Below, one piece after another: positions 1-6,309 of a stretch of 15,427 nucleotides of DNA. A program made the translations under genes and the position numbers. How positions within the stretch are numbered: the stretch's first letter is position 1; each line of letters begins with the position of its first letter. The notes under the pieces were generated by a model. It was not told where the DNA came from, searched no databases, and worked only from the letters and a program-made list of their open reading frames with translations. This DNA is from Zeimonas sp035303885. Its GTDB lineage: Bacteria; Pseudomonadota; Gammaproteobacteria; Burkholderiales; Burkholderiaceae_E. The stretch lies in assembly GCA_035303885.1 (NCBI GenBank), contig DATGRE010000303.1, positions 1 to 15,427 on the forward strand, read 5' to 3'.

Positions 1-910
1 CAAGCGCGCGCAGGTAATCGTCGAGCGAGACGCCGTCGGGCGTCGGGAACTGCGGCAGCTGCGGCTTGCCCAGCACCATCGAGACGTTGCAGCGACGCGC
101 GATCTCGACGCTGTTGGCGAGCGCCGAGGGCAGGTCGGCGAAGAGCTCGGCCATCTCGTCGCGCGTGCGGAAATGCTGCTCGGGTGCGAAGACGCGGACG
201 CGGCGCGGATCGGCGAGCACCGCGCCCTGCGCGATGCACACCCGCGCCTCGTGCGCGCGGTAGTCGTCGCGTTCGAGGAACTGCACCGGATGCGTGGCCA
301 CCAGCGGCAGCGACAGCCGGGCCGCGAGCTGCGCGGCCGCCCGCGTCTGCGCTTCGGCCTCGGGGTGGCCACTGCGCTGCACCTCGAGATACCACGCACC
401 GGGAAAGCGGCGCGCCCAGGCGCGCGCGAGCTCTGCCGCGCCGGATGCGTTGCCCGCGAGCAGTGCCTGGCCGACGTCTCCGTGCTGCGCGCCCGACAGC
501 GCGATGAGCCCCTCGCCGACGAGGCGGCCGTCCTCATCACGCTCGTCGAACCACTCGGCACGCAACTCGCCGCGACCGCGGTATTCGTTCTCGATCCACG
601 CGCGGCTGAGCAGCCGGCACAGGCGCAGGTATCCGGTGCGATCGCGCGCGAGCAGCAGCATCCGGAACGGACGGTCGCGGTCGGGCTCGTTCGTCAGCCA
701 CGCGTCGACACCGCAGATCGGCTTGAGTCCACGCGCACGCGCGGCCTTGTAGAACTTCACCCAACCGAACAGGTTGGCCAGATCGGTGACGGCGATCGCC
801 GGCTGGCGGTCGGCGACCGCGCGTTCGACGAGCGCTTCGATCCGCACGATCGAGTCGCTGACCGAATACTCGGTGTGGACCCGAAGATGGACGAATCCGG
901 GATCGCTCAT
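1..910 (-). CDS. dnaE: DNA polymerase III alpha subunit, N-terminal part (cut by window edge)
   Basis: Catalytic alpha subunit of the replicative DNA polymerase III holoenzyme. The ATG is at 910-908 and the frame stays open to base 1, giving 303 codons of a protein usually near 1,160-1,180 residues. The N-terminus reads MSDPGFVHLRVHTEYSV, matching the start of the PHP domain of DnaE (H8 and H12 belong to the first PHP motif). It continues with the typical ITDLANLFGWVKFYKAA-like block (here AVTDLANLFGWVKFYKAA) and KPICGVD. The visible part ends at KPQLPQFPTPDGVSLDDYL, just after the PHP domain. Homology to E. coli DnaE at the extreme N-terminus fixes the start. The ImuC/DnaE2 paralogue is less likely because the N-terminal wording is that of DnaE1. 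The gene is divergent from the hydrolase gene, with a TAGAAT -10-like hexamer (complement of 934-939) about 24 bases upstream of the ATG. Confidence 0.95.
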   Translation of the reverse strand, partial: MSDPGFVHLRVHTEYSVSDSIVRIEALVERAVADRQPAIAVTDLANLFGWVKFYKAARARGLKPICGVDAWLTNEPDRDRPFRMLLLARDRTGYLRLCRLLSRAWIENEYRGRGELRAEWFDERDEDGRLVGEGLIALSGAQHGDVGQALLAGNASGAAELARAWARRFPGAWYLEVQRSGHPEAEAQTRAAAQLAARLSLPLVATHPVQFLERDDYRAHEARVCIAQGAVLADPRRVRVFAPEQHFRTRDEMAELFADLPSALANSVEIARRCNVSMVLGKPQLPQFPTPDGVSLDDYLRAL

Positions 911-924
911 CGGTAGAATCTCAT
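907..924 (-). other. Possible 5-codon upstream ORF overlapping the dnaE start
   Basis: On the minus strand ATG at 924-922 opens MRFYR and stops with TGA at 909-907. That stop overlaps the dnaE ATG (910-908) in the ATGA arrangement. The ATG lies 9 bases after a TAGAAT -10-like element, so a transcript from there would carry almost no leader before it. Nothing shows that it is translated. The ATGA arrangement could be chance. Confidence 0.25.
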
Positions 925-941
925 CGGCCCGGAATTCTACC
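912..941. promoter_or_regulatory. Inverted repeat with two facing -10-like elements between dnaE and the hydrolase gene
   Basis: GGTAGAAT (912-919) and ATTCTACC (934-941) form a perfect 8-bp inverted repeat with a 14-bp centre. Each arm contains TAGAAT, a 5/6 match to the sigma-70 -10 box. One arm is oriented toward the hydrolase gene (914-919) and the other toward dnaE (complement of 934-939). I see no good -35 box at 16-18 bp for either. It could be a pair of overlapping divergent promoters, a regulator operator, or both. Confidence 0.4.
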
Positions 942-1016
942 CATTGTTGCCCGCTCCTTCGCTGCCTTGAACCGAAACCGCGCGGCCACCCGGACGGGGC
1001 GCAGATCCGGGTCGAG

Positions 1017-1952
1017 ATGAACGACGCGCCCTTCGACGCCGGCGCGCCGGAGCCGGTCGAGCTCGTACGGCCCGACGGAGTCGTGCTGCGCGGCCTGCAC
1101 TGGCGTCCGGCGTGCGCTTCAACGTCGCGCGATGCCAACGAAGCGCGCGAGCGAGCGCCGAACGCGAACGCGAGCCGCACGCACGGGCACGGCGTGCGTG
1201 CCGTCGTCGTGCACGGGCTCGGCGAGCATGCGGGACGGCAACGCAACGTCGCCGCGTTCCTCGCACGGCGCGGCTTCGACGTCGTCGCCTTCGACCATCG
1301 CGGACACGGCCGATCCGGCGGTGCGCGCGGGGCGCTGCGCACGCAGGACGACCTGGTCGAGGATCTCTGCGCGGTGATCGACACCGCATCGAGCGCACCG
1401 GTGCTGCTGGTGGGCCACAGCATGGGCGGGCTCGTCGCGCTGCGCCACGCGCTCGCGCATCCGCACCGCATCGCCGCGCTCGTGCTGTCGTCGCCCGCGC
1501 TCGACCCGGCGCTGAGTCCGGGGCAGAAGCTGCTGCTCGCGCTGATGTCGCGCATCGCGCCCGACATCGGCGTCGCCAACGGACTCGACGCGTCGAAGAT
1601 CTCGCACGACGAGGCGGTGGTCCGCGCCTACCGCGAAGATCCGATGGTGCACGACCGCATCACCGCGCGCCTGGCGCGCTTCATCGTCGACGGCTCGCGC
1701 GACGCGCTCGAGCGCGCGGACTCGCTCGAGGTGCCGACGCTGCTGCTGGTCGCCGGCGACGACCGGCTGGTCGCCCCGGCCGGCAGCCGGCGCCTCGTCG
1801 AGCGCGCGCCGCGCGGGCGCGTCGATGCGCGCATCTACGACGGTCTGTGGCACGAGCTGTTCAACGAGCGCGAGCCGGAACGCACGCGCGTCTTCGCCGA
1901 TCTCGGCGCCTGGCTCGACACGCATCCGCTTCACGCATCGGCGGCCGGGTAG
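1017..1952 (+). CDS. Alpha/beta hydrolase, monoacylglycerol lipase-like
   Basis: Serine hydrolase of 311 aa, cytoplasmic (no signal peptide or membrane segment), probably hydrolysing monoacylglycerols or other lysolipid/carboxyl esters; the substrate is inferred from family resemblance only. The nucleophile elbow is GHSMGG with Ser135 as nucleophile. The oxyanion-side motif is HGLGEHAGR (66-74), followed by AFDHRGHGRSGG (91-102) as in monoglyceride lipases. The acid residue lies in VAGDDRLV (Asp248 or Asp249) and the catalytic His is His279 in GLWHELFNE, so the triad is complete. ATG 1017 is chosen because homology begins at once (VRPDGVVLRGLHWRP); the longer in-frame extension upstream overlaps dnaE and looks non-coding. 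No clear Shine-Dalgarno sequence. Residues 33-58 are an unusual Arg/Asn/Ala/His-rich insertion. The stop lies 5 bp from the convergent flavodoxin-family stop. Confidence 0.9.
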   Translation: MNDAPFDAGAPEPVELVRPDGVVLRGLHWRPACASTSRDANEARERAPNANASRTHGHGVRAVVVHGLGEHAGRQRNVAAFLARRGFDVVAFDHRGHGRSGGARGALRTQDDLVEDLCAVIDTASSAPVLLVGHSMGGLVALRHALAHPHRIAALVLSSPALDPALSPGQKLLLALMSRIAPDIGVANGLDASKISHDEAVVRAYREDPMVHDRITARLARFIVDGSRDALERADSLEVPTLLLVAGDDRLVAPAGSRRLVERAPRGRVDARIYDGLWHELFNEREPERTRVFADLGAWLDTHPLHASAAG

Positions 1953-1957
1953 ACCGA

Positions 1958-2518
1958 TCAGCGCGGACGCATCGCCGCGAAACGGGCGATGCGCTGGCCG
2001 TAGGCATGCGCCGTTTCCAGGTCGCCGGCCGGCGGGCTCAGCTCGGGCGGCACGTTGTCGGCCTGCGCCATCACGCCGGTGTAGCTGCCGATGCGATTCA
2101 GCGCGTTCACGTCGCCGGCCTGCGCCGACGGCAGCAGCCCGAGGCCGACCCACACCATGCCGTGCTGCATCGCCAGCGTGAAGAAGTAGTTCAGCGTCGA
2201 GAGCTTGTCGCCGCTCATCGCCAGCGAGCAGGTGAAGCCGCCGGCGATGCGATCCTTCCAGCCCTGCGCGAACCAGATCTTCGAGCTCGCGTCGGCGAAG
2301 GCCTTGAACGGCGCCGACGGCCCGCCCATGTAGGTGGGTGCGCCGAAGACGATCGCGTCGGACGCCGACAGCGCCGACCAGCCGTCGGCATCGATGCGCG
2401 AGACGTCGATGCTGCGCACCTCGCAGCGGGGAAAGCTCGCCGCGCCCTCATGCACCGCTTCGGCGATGCGCCGGGTGTGGCCGTATCCGGAGTGATACGC
2501 GATCGCGACGCGCGTCAT
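1958..2518 (-). CDS. Flavodoxin-family / WrbA-like NAD(P)H:quinone oxidoreductase
   Basis: FMN-binding flavodoxin-fold protein of 186 aa, close in length to WrbA (about 198). It likely carries out two-electron reduction of quinones or other acceptors in the cytoplasm. The FMN phosphate-binding loop is HSGYGHTRRIAE (9-20). The second FMN loop is FGAPTYMGGPSAPFKAFAD (58-76). The segment GDKLSTLNYFFTLAMQHGM (103-121) is the conserved stretch of WrbA-like proteins that precedes the His-Gly-Met active-site region. The start at 2518-2516 gives a normal MTRVAIAYHS first strand. No ribosome-binding site precedes it: its ATG comes one base after the TGA of a 32-codon ORF that has a good one, so translation is probably coupled. 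The exact substrate and the name wrbA are not secure, as the sequence is shorter and more divergent than E. coli WrbA. Confidence 0.88.
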   Translation of the reverse strand: MTRVAIAYHSGYGHTRRIAEAVHEGAASFPRCEVRSIDVSRIDADGWSALSASDAIVFGAPTYMGGPSAPFKAFADASSKIWFAQGWKDRIAGGFTCSLAMSGDKLSTLNYFFTLAMQHGMVWVGLGLLPSAQAGDVNALNRIGSYTGVMAQADNVPPELSPPAGDLETAHAYGQRIARFAAMRPR

Positions 2519-2519
2519 C

Positions 2520-2618
2520 TCAGTGCGCAGCGAAGACGCGCGCCGCGGCGACGCGCTCGCCGCCGTCGAACGCGCCGCACCCGGAACCTGCCCCGTCGCA
2601 GCATCGGATCTCGATCAT
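2520..2618 (-). CDS. Unrecognised 32-aa cysteine-containing ORF coupled to the flavoprotein gene
   Basis: I do not recognise this peptide. It runs from ATG 2618-2616 to TGA 2522-2520 and encodes 32 residues with Cys6, Cys7 and Cys14, a Gly-rich stretch (GAGSGCGAFDGG) and a C-terminal Ala/Arg/Val helix-like tail ending in His. It has no signal peptide. Support for translation: a strong GGGGAG ribosome-binding site (complement of 2625-2630) 6 bases before the ATG; mostly G/C at third codon positions, as in the neighbouring genes; and a stop one base ahead of the next ATG, which has no ribosome-binding site of its own. It may be a small metal- or thiol-active partner of the flavoprotein, or a leader peptide controlling it. 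Both are inference, and it may be a leader with no function as a protein. Confidence 0.55.
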   Translation of the reverse strand: MIEIRCCDGAGSGCGAFDGGERVAAARVFAAH

Positions 2619-2624
2619 CGTCTT

Positions 2625-2630
2625 CTCCCC
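2625..2630 (-). promoter_or_regulatory. Ribosome-binding site of the 32-aa ORF
   Basis: The complement reads GGGGAG, 6 bases before ATG 2618. It is the only good Shine-Dalgarno sequence for the two-gene unit and therefore supports translation starting at the small ORF. Confidence 0.6.
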
Positions 2631-2715
2631 GGTGCGACCGGCGCCGTGCCCGGCGGCGCCTCGCCCGATCGGGCAGTGTAGATCGAGCGCGCGGGAGCGC
2701 CGCCGGCGAGCGAAA

Positions 2716-2721
2716 TAGAAT
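2716..2721 (+). promoter_or_regulatory. -10-like box directly before gluQ
   Basis: TAGAAT, a 5/6 match to the sigma-70 -10 box, ends 8 bases before the gluQ ATG at 2730. Transcription starting 6-8 bases downstream would begin at or next to the ATG and give a leaderless or nearly leaderless message. No convincing -35 box is seen. Confidence 0.4.
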
Positions 2722-2729
2722 GCGCGGGA

Positions 2730-3677
2730 ATGCTCGCCGCCGCACGCACCCGACCGTACGTGGGCCGTTTCGCGCCCTCGCCCACCGGCCCGCTGCACGC
2801 CGGTTCGCTGGTGGCCGCGCTCGCCAGCTACCTCGACGCGCGCGCGCATCGCGGACGGTGGCTGCTGCGCATCGAGGACCTGGACGGGCCGCGCGAGATG
2901 CCGGGCGCGACGCGGTCGATCCTGTACGCGCTCGAGCGGCTCGGTTTTCGCCACGACGGTGAGATCGTCCACCAGAGCCGGCGCGGCGAGGCGTACCGGG
3001 TCGCATTCGAGCGGCTGCGCGCGGGCGGGCACGTGTATCCCTGCGCGTGCACGCGGCGCGAGATCGCCGACTCGATCGCGCATCGCGATCGGGCACCGGC
3101 GCGCGGAGAAAGGCCGTATCCGGGAACCTGCCGCAACGGAATGCCGCCCGGGCGCAGCGCGCGCGCGTGGCGCGTGCGGGTCGACGCGACCCCGGTCCGC
3201 TGGAGCGATCGCCGCGTCGGCGAGCGCTGCGACCGGCTCGACGAACAGGTCGGCGATTTCGTCGTGCGCCGGGCCGACGGCCCGTGGGCCTATCAGCTCG
3301 CGGTCGTCGTCGACGACGCGGCGCAGGGCGTCACCGACGTCGTGCGCGGCGACGACCTGCTGGGATCGACCGCGCGCCAGCTGCACCTGTACCGGCTGCT
3401 CGAGCTGCCGCCCCCGCGCCATCTGCACGTGCCGGTGCTGGTCGACGCGAACGGCGAGAAGCTCTCGAAGCAGACCGGCGCACCGGCGGTCGACACCAGC
3501 CGCCCGATCGCCGCGCTCGACGCCGCGCTCGAGGCCCTCGACCTGGGTCGGATCGGCAACGTGTCGCTCGCACGATGGTTCGACATCGCGACCGGGCGAT
3601 GGGCGAAGGCCGAGGCCGAGCGCGCGCGCTGCAGCCCGGGCGCGCCCGATCGTGCCCCTTCCGGGGAGAGCGCCTGA
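2730..3677 (+). CDS. gluQ: Glutamyl-Q tRNA(Asp) synthetase
   Basis: Truncated paralogue of the glutamyl-tRNA synthetase catalytic core that attaches glutamate to the queuosine base at position 34 of tRNA(Asp). 315 aa; family members are about 290-310 aa and lack the anticodon-binding domain, as here. The N-terminal block YVGRFAPSPTGPLHAGSL contains the class I HIGH-type motif HAGS (23-26). RIEDLDGPRE (47-56) is the glutamate/ATP-site block. The zinc site is C105-x-C107 ... Y130-xxx-C134, the GluQ-RS pattern. The KMSKS counterpart is EKLSKQTG (243-250). WAYQLAVVVDDAAQGVTDVVRG (186-207) is characteristic of the family. ATG 2730 places the conserved core 10 residues in; it has no Shine-Dalgarno sequence and lies immediately after a TAGAAT box. 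Convergent with the receiver-kinase gene downstream. Confidence 0.95.
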   Translation: MLAAARTRPYVGRFAPSPTGPLHAGSLVAALASYLDARAHRGRWLLRIEDLDGPREMPGATRSILYALERLGFRHDGEIVHQSRRGEAYRVAFERLRAGGHVYPCACTRREIADSIAHRDRAPARGERPYPGTCRNGMPPGRSARAWRVRVDATPVRWSDRRVGERCDRLDEQVGDFVVRRADGPWAYQLAVVVDDAAQGVTDVVRGDDLLGSTARQLHLYRLLELPPPRHLHVPVLVDANGEKLSKQTGAPAVDTSRPIAALDAALEALDLGRIGNVSLARWFDIATGRWAKAEAERARCSPGAPDRAPSGESA

Positions 3678-3712
3678 GGCGGCCGCCACCGTGCGCCCGA
3701 CGCCGAACGGCG

Positions 3713-4882
3713 CTACGCGGCGGAGGGAGAAGCTTCCCCGGGCGGCACGCTGGGCCCGGCCGGCGCATCGCGCTGCCCGCGGGGCAAGGTGAATCCGAAC
3801 ACGACGCGGCCCGGCCGCTCGGCGTCGAAGTACACCGATCCGCGGTGCGCGCGCACGAACTGGTCGACGATGTACAGGCCGAGGCCGAGGCCCTCGCGCC
3901 CGCTGGTCGCGCTGCGGAACGGCTCGAACAGCTTCGTGCGCTCGATCGGCGCGATGCTGCCGGCGTTCTCCACCTCGACGCGCAGGACCTCGGGATGGTC
4001 GCCGTCGACGACGACGCGCACCGGCGCCTCGCCGCTGCCGTGGCGCAGCGCGTTCGACACGAGATTCGACGCCACCTGCGCGATGCGGTCGGCATCGAGC
4101 GTGCCGCGCACGTCGCCGACCGTGCGCAGCTCGACCCGTGCGTCGGGGCTCGCCTGGCGCAGCTCCGCGACGACGTTCTCGAACAGCTCGGCGAGATCGA
4201 CCGGGCGCGGATCGATGCGCAGGCCGCCGGCGCGGATGCGGGAGAAGTCGAGCAGCTGCGAGATCAGCGCCGACATGCGGGCGGAGCTCGACTTCAGCCG
4301 CAGCGCGCTCTGGCGCACGGTGTCGTTCGTCGCCGTGCGCAGCAGCAGCTCGGCGGTGAAGCCGATCGCCGACAGCGGCGTGCGCAGGTCGTGCGTGAGC
4401 ACGGCGACCATCATCTCGTTCAGCGAGAGCGCCTGCTCGAGCTCGACCATGCGCTGGTGCAGCTGGCGGCGCTGCTCGTACAGCTGGACGAAGACGTCGA
4501 CCTTGCCGCGCAGCACCTTCGGATCGATCGGCTTGTTGAGGAAGTCGACCGCGCCCGCCTCGTAGCCCCGGAACGAACGCTGCGCGTCGATCGGCGCGGC
4601 GGTGACGAAGATGATCGGGATCGCCCGCGTGCGCTCGGCCCCGCGCATCAGCTCGGCCAGCTCGAAGCCGTCCATGCCCGGCATCTGCACGTCGACCAGC
4701 GCGAGTGCCACGTCGTTCTCGAGCAGCACCTCGAGCGCCTCGATGCCGCCCGACGCGGTGAGCACGCGCACGCCCGGACGCTCGAGCAGCGCGCGCATCG
4801 CGATGCGGTTCTGCTCGATGTCGTCGACGACGAGCAGATGGACGTCCGGAGGGCGGGCCTCCGCGGAAGCGATGTCGATCAT
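3713..4882 (-). CDS. Receiver-histidine kinase fusion (response regulator / sensor kinase)
   Basis: Soluble 389-aa protein with an N-terminal receiver and a C-terminal histidine kinase. Receiver, about 13-130: acidic pair Asp20-Asp21, phospho-acceptor Asp64 in ALVDVQMPGMDG, Thr94, Lys117 in LNKPID. A short coiled coil (131-157) leads to the HisKA domain with THDLRTP (His164). The HATPase domain has the N box NLVSNALRHG (273-282), the G2 box GLGLGLYIV (331-339) and LFEPFRS. The G1 box reads VENAGSI, with Asn306 where most kinases have Asp; this variant occurs in some kinase families. No membrane segment, so its input is probably phosphoryl transfer to the receiver, perhaps from the upstream hybrid kinase (inference). 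Last gene of the operon; its ATG overlaps the cheB stop as ATGA. Alternative longer starts in this frame lie inside cheB and are rejected. Confidence 0.92.
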   Translation of the reverse strand: MIDIASAEARPPDVHLLVVDDIEQNRIAMRALLERPGVRVLTASGGIEALEVLLENDVALALVDVQMPGMDGFELAELMRGAERTRAIPIIFVTAAPIDAQRSFRGYEAGAVDFLNKPIDPKVLRGKVDVFVQLYEQRRQLHQRMVELEQALSLNEMMVAVLTHDLRTPLSAIGFTAELLLRTATNDTVRQSALRLKSSSARMSALISQLLDFSRIRAGGLRIDPRPVDLAELFENVVAELRQASPDARVELRTVGDVRGTLDADRIAQVASNLVSNALRHGSGEAPVRVVVDGDHPEVLRVEVENAGSIAPIERTKLFEPFRSATSGREGLGLGLYIVDQFVRAHRGSVYFDAERPGRVVFGFTLPRGQRDAPAGPSVPPGEASPSAA

Positions 4883-5460
4883 CTCGTGAGTCCGGCCAGT
4901 CCCTCGCCGATCCGATCCAGCGACAGGATCGCATCGGCACCGGCGCGGTGCAACGCCGCCTCCGGCATCGTCGGCGCGTACGCGCCGGCGGGATCCTGCA
5001 CCCACAACGCGCCGCCGTGCGAACGCACCTTGGCCGCCCCCGCGCTGCCGTCGGCGCTGGCGCCGGTGAGCAGCACCGCGAGCAGGCGCTCGCGATAGGC
5101 GAGCGACGCGCTCTCGAAGGTGGGATCGATCGCCGGGCGAGAGAACATCACCGGCTCGTCGGACGACAGCGAAATGCAGCGGTCGGGCTCGACCAGCATG
5201 TGGTAGTCCGGCGGCGCGACGATGACCGTTCCCTCTTCGATCGGCTGCTTGTCGAAGGCCTCCGAGACCGGGAGCCGGCAATGCTCGGCGAGCAGCGCCG
5301 CGAGCGCGCACGGGCGCTCGGAGGAGACGTGCAGCACGACGAGCATCGCCGGCGCGAAATCGACGGGCAGCGCCGGAAGGATCGACAGCAGCGCCTGCAC
5401 GCCGCCGGCCGACGCGCCGATCGCGACCACGTCGAAGCGGCGTCGCTCGTTCGCGCTCAT
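4879..5460 (-). CDS. cheB: CheB-type protein-glutamate methylesterase, catalytic domain only
   Basis: Hydrolyses gamma-glutamyl methyl esters (and may deamidate Gln) on receptor-like coiled coils, opposing CheR. 193 aa, the length of the CheB catalytic domain alone; the N-terminal receiver of chemotaxis CheB (about 350 aa) is absent. Catalytic triad: Ser17 in IGASAGG (14-20), His44 in VLHVS, and Asp137 in LLTGASADGSAG (the LTGMGxDG position). PPDYHMLVE (84-92) and SRPAIDPTFES (107-117) are conserved CheB substrate-domain segments. The start at 5460 is fixed by homology (RFDVVAIGASAGG begins at residue 8) and by the ATGA overlap with cheR. There is no ribosome-binding site, so translational coupling to cheR is likely. 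Lacking its own receiver, it cannot be phospho-activated in the usual intramolecular way. Confidence 0.93.
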   Translation of the reverse strand: MSANERRRFDVVAIGASAGGVQALLSILPALPVDFAPAMLVVLHVSSERPCALAALLAEHCRLPVSEAFDKQPIEEGTVIVAPPDYHMLVEPDRCISLSSDEPVMFSRPAIDPTFESASLAYRERLLAVLLTGASADGSAGAAKVRSHGGALWVQDPAGAYAPTMPEAALHRAGADAILSLDRIGEGLAGLTR

Positions 5461-6305
5461 CGGCGCCGGTAGATGCGCGCCGCCGGCGCGACCAGCTCGA
5501 AGGCATCGGCATGCGCGCCGAACTGCAGCGTTTCGCGCGGACCGATGCCGAGGAAGCCGTGACGGACGAGCGCTTCGCGAAACAGGCCCACGGCCCGGTC
5601 CTGCAGTCGCCGATTGAAGTAGATCAGCACGTTCCGGCAGGAGACCAGGTGGACCTCCGAGAATACGCTGTCGGTGGCGAGACTGTGATCGGCGAACAGG
5701 GTCCGGCTCTTGAGCCGGCGCGAGAACACCGCGTTGCCGTACGCCTCCGAATAATGGTCGGACAACGAGCCCCGTCCTCCGGCGGCGTGGTAGTTGCGGC
5801 TGAACTGCGCCATCCGGTCGAGGGGATAGACGCCTTTCTCGGCCTGCTCGATCGCGGCCGGATGGATGTCGGTGGCGTAGACGACGGTGCGCTCGAGCAG
5901 GCCCTCCTCGGCGAGCAGGATCGCCAGCGACCACACCTCCTCGCCGCTGCTGCATCCGGCGACCCACACCTTCAGCGACGGATAGGTGGCGAGCACCGGC
6001 AGCACCTCGTCGCGCAGCGTGCGGAAGTACGGCGGATCGCGGAACATCTCGCTGACCTGCACCGTGAAGAACTGCAGCATCCGGGTGAAGGTCGCCGGAT
6101 CGTGCAGCACGCGGTCCTGCAGCTGCGTGAGCGTCGCGCAGCCGAAGTGGTTCATCGCCATCCGCAGCCGGCGCCGCAACGACGCCACGGCGTAGTCGCG
6201 GAAATCGTGCTGGTAGCGCTGCATCACCGCTTCGAGCAGCAAGCGGATCTCGAGGTCGAACAGCTCGTCCTCGTCGACCGGCGCCGGAACGGTCTCGTCG
6301 CGCAT
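5457..6305 (-). CDS. cheR: CheR-type protein-glutamate O-methyltransferase
   Basis: SAM-dependent methylation of glutamate side chains on signalling proteins. 282 aa, normal for CheR (about 270-290). The N-terminal helical domain is about residues 15-85. The family's TxFFRD position reads VSEMFRDPPYF (84-94). SAM motif I is VAGCSSGEEVWSLAI (115-129), the counterpart of GCSTGEEPYS. Asp146 in YATDIHPAAI binds the SAM ribose. CRNVLIYFNRRLQ (223-235) and the C-terminal FLGIGPRETL (251-260) are conserved. ATG 6305 lies 4 bases after the hybrid-kinase stop; a longer in-frame extension runs into that gene and is rejected. The stop overlaps cheB by ATGA. There is no C-terminal NWETF-binding extension or TPR. 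No chemoreceptor lies in the window, so the substrate is unknown. Confidence 0.94.
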   Translation of the reverse strand: MRDETVPAPVDEDELFDLEIRLLLEAVMQRYQHDFRDYAVASLRRRLRMAMNHFGCATLTQLQDRVLHDPATFTRMLQFFTVQVSEMFRDPPYFRTLRDEVLPVLATYPSLKVWVAGCSSGEEVWSLAILLAEEGLLERTVVYATDIHPAAIEQAEKGVYPLDRMAQFSRNYHAAGGRGSLSDHYSEAYGNAVFSRRLKSRTLFADHSLATDSVFSEVHLVSCRNVLIYFNRRLQDRAVGLFREALVRHGFLGIGPRETLQFGAHADAFELVAPAARIYRRR

Positions 6306-6309
6306 CGCC

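Noticed and set aside
1112..2962. 616-codon plus-strand frame over the hydrolase and flavoprotein genes
   Set aside because: Arg-rich shadow frame; the hydrolase frame has the complete catalytic triad.
2520..4940. 806-codon minus-strand reading frame across gluQ
   Set aside because: Its body is the antisense/frame shadow of gluQ and the receiver-kinase; only its last 32 codons (2520-2618) have independent support.
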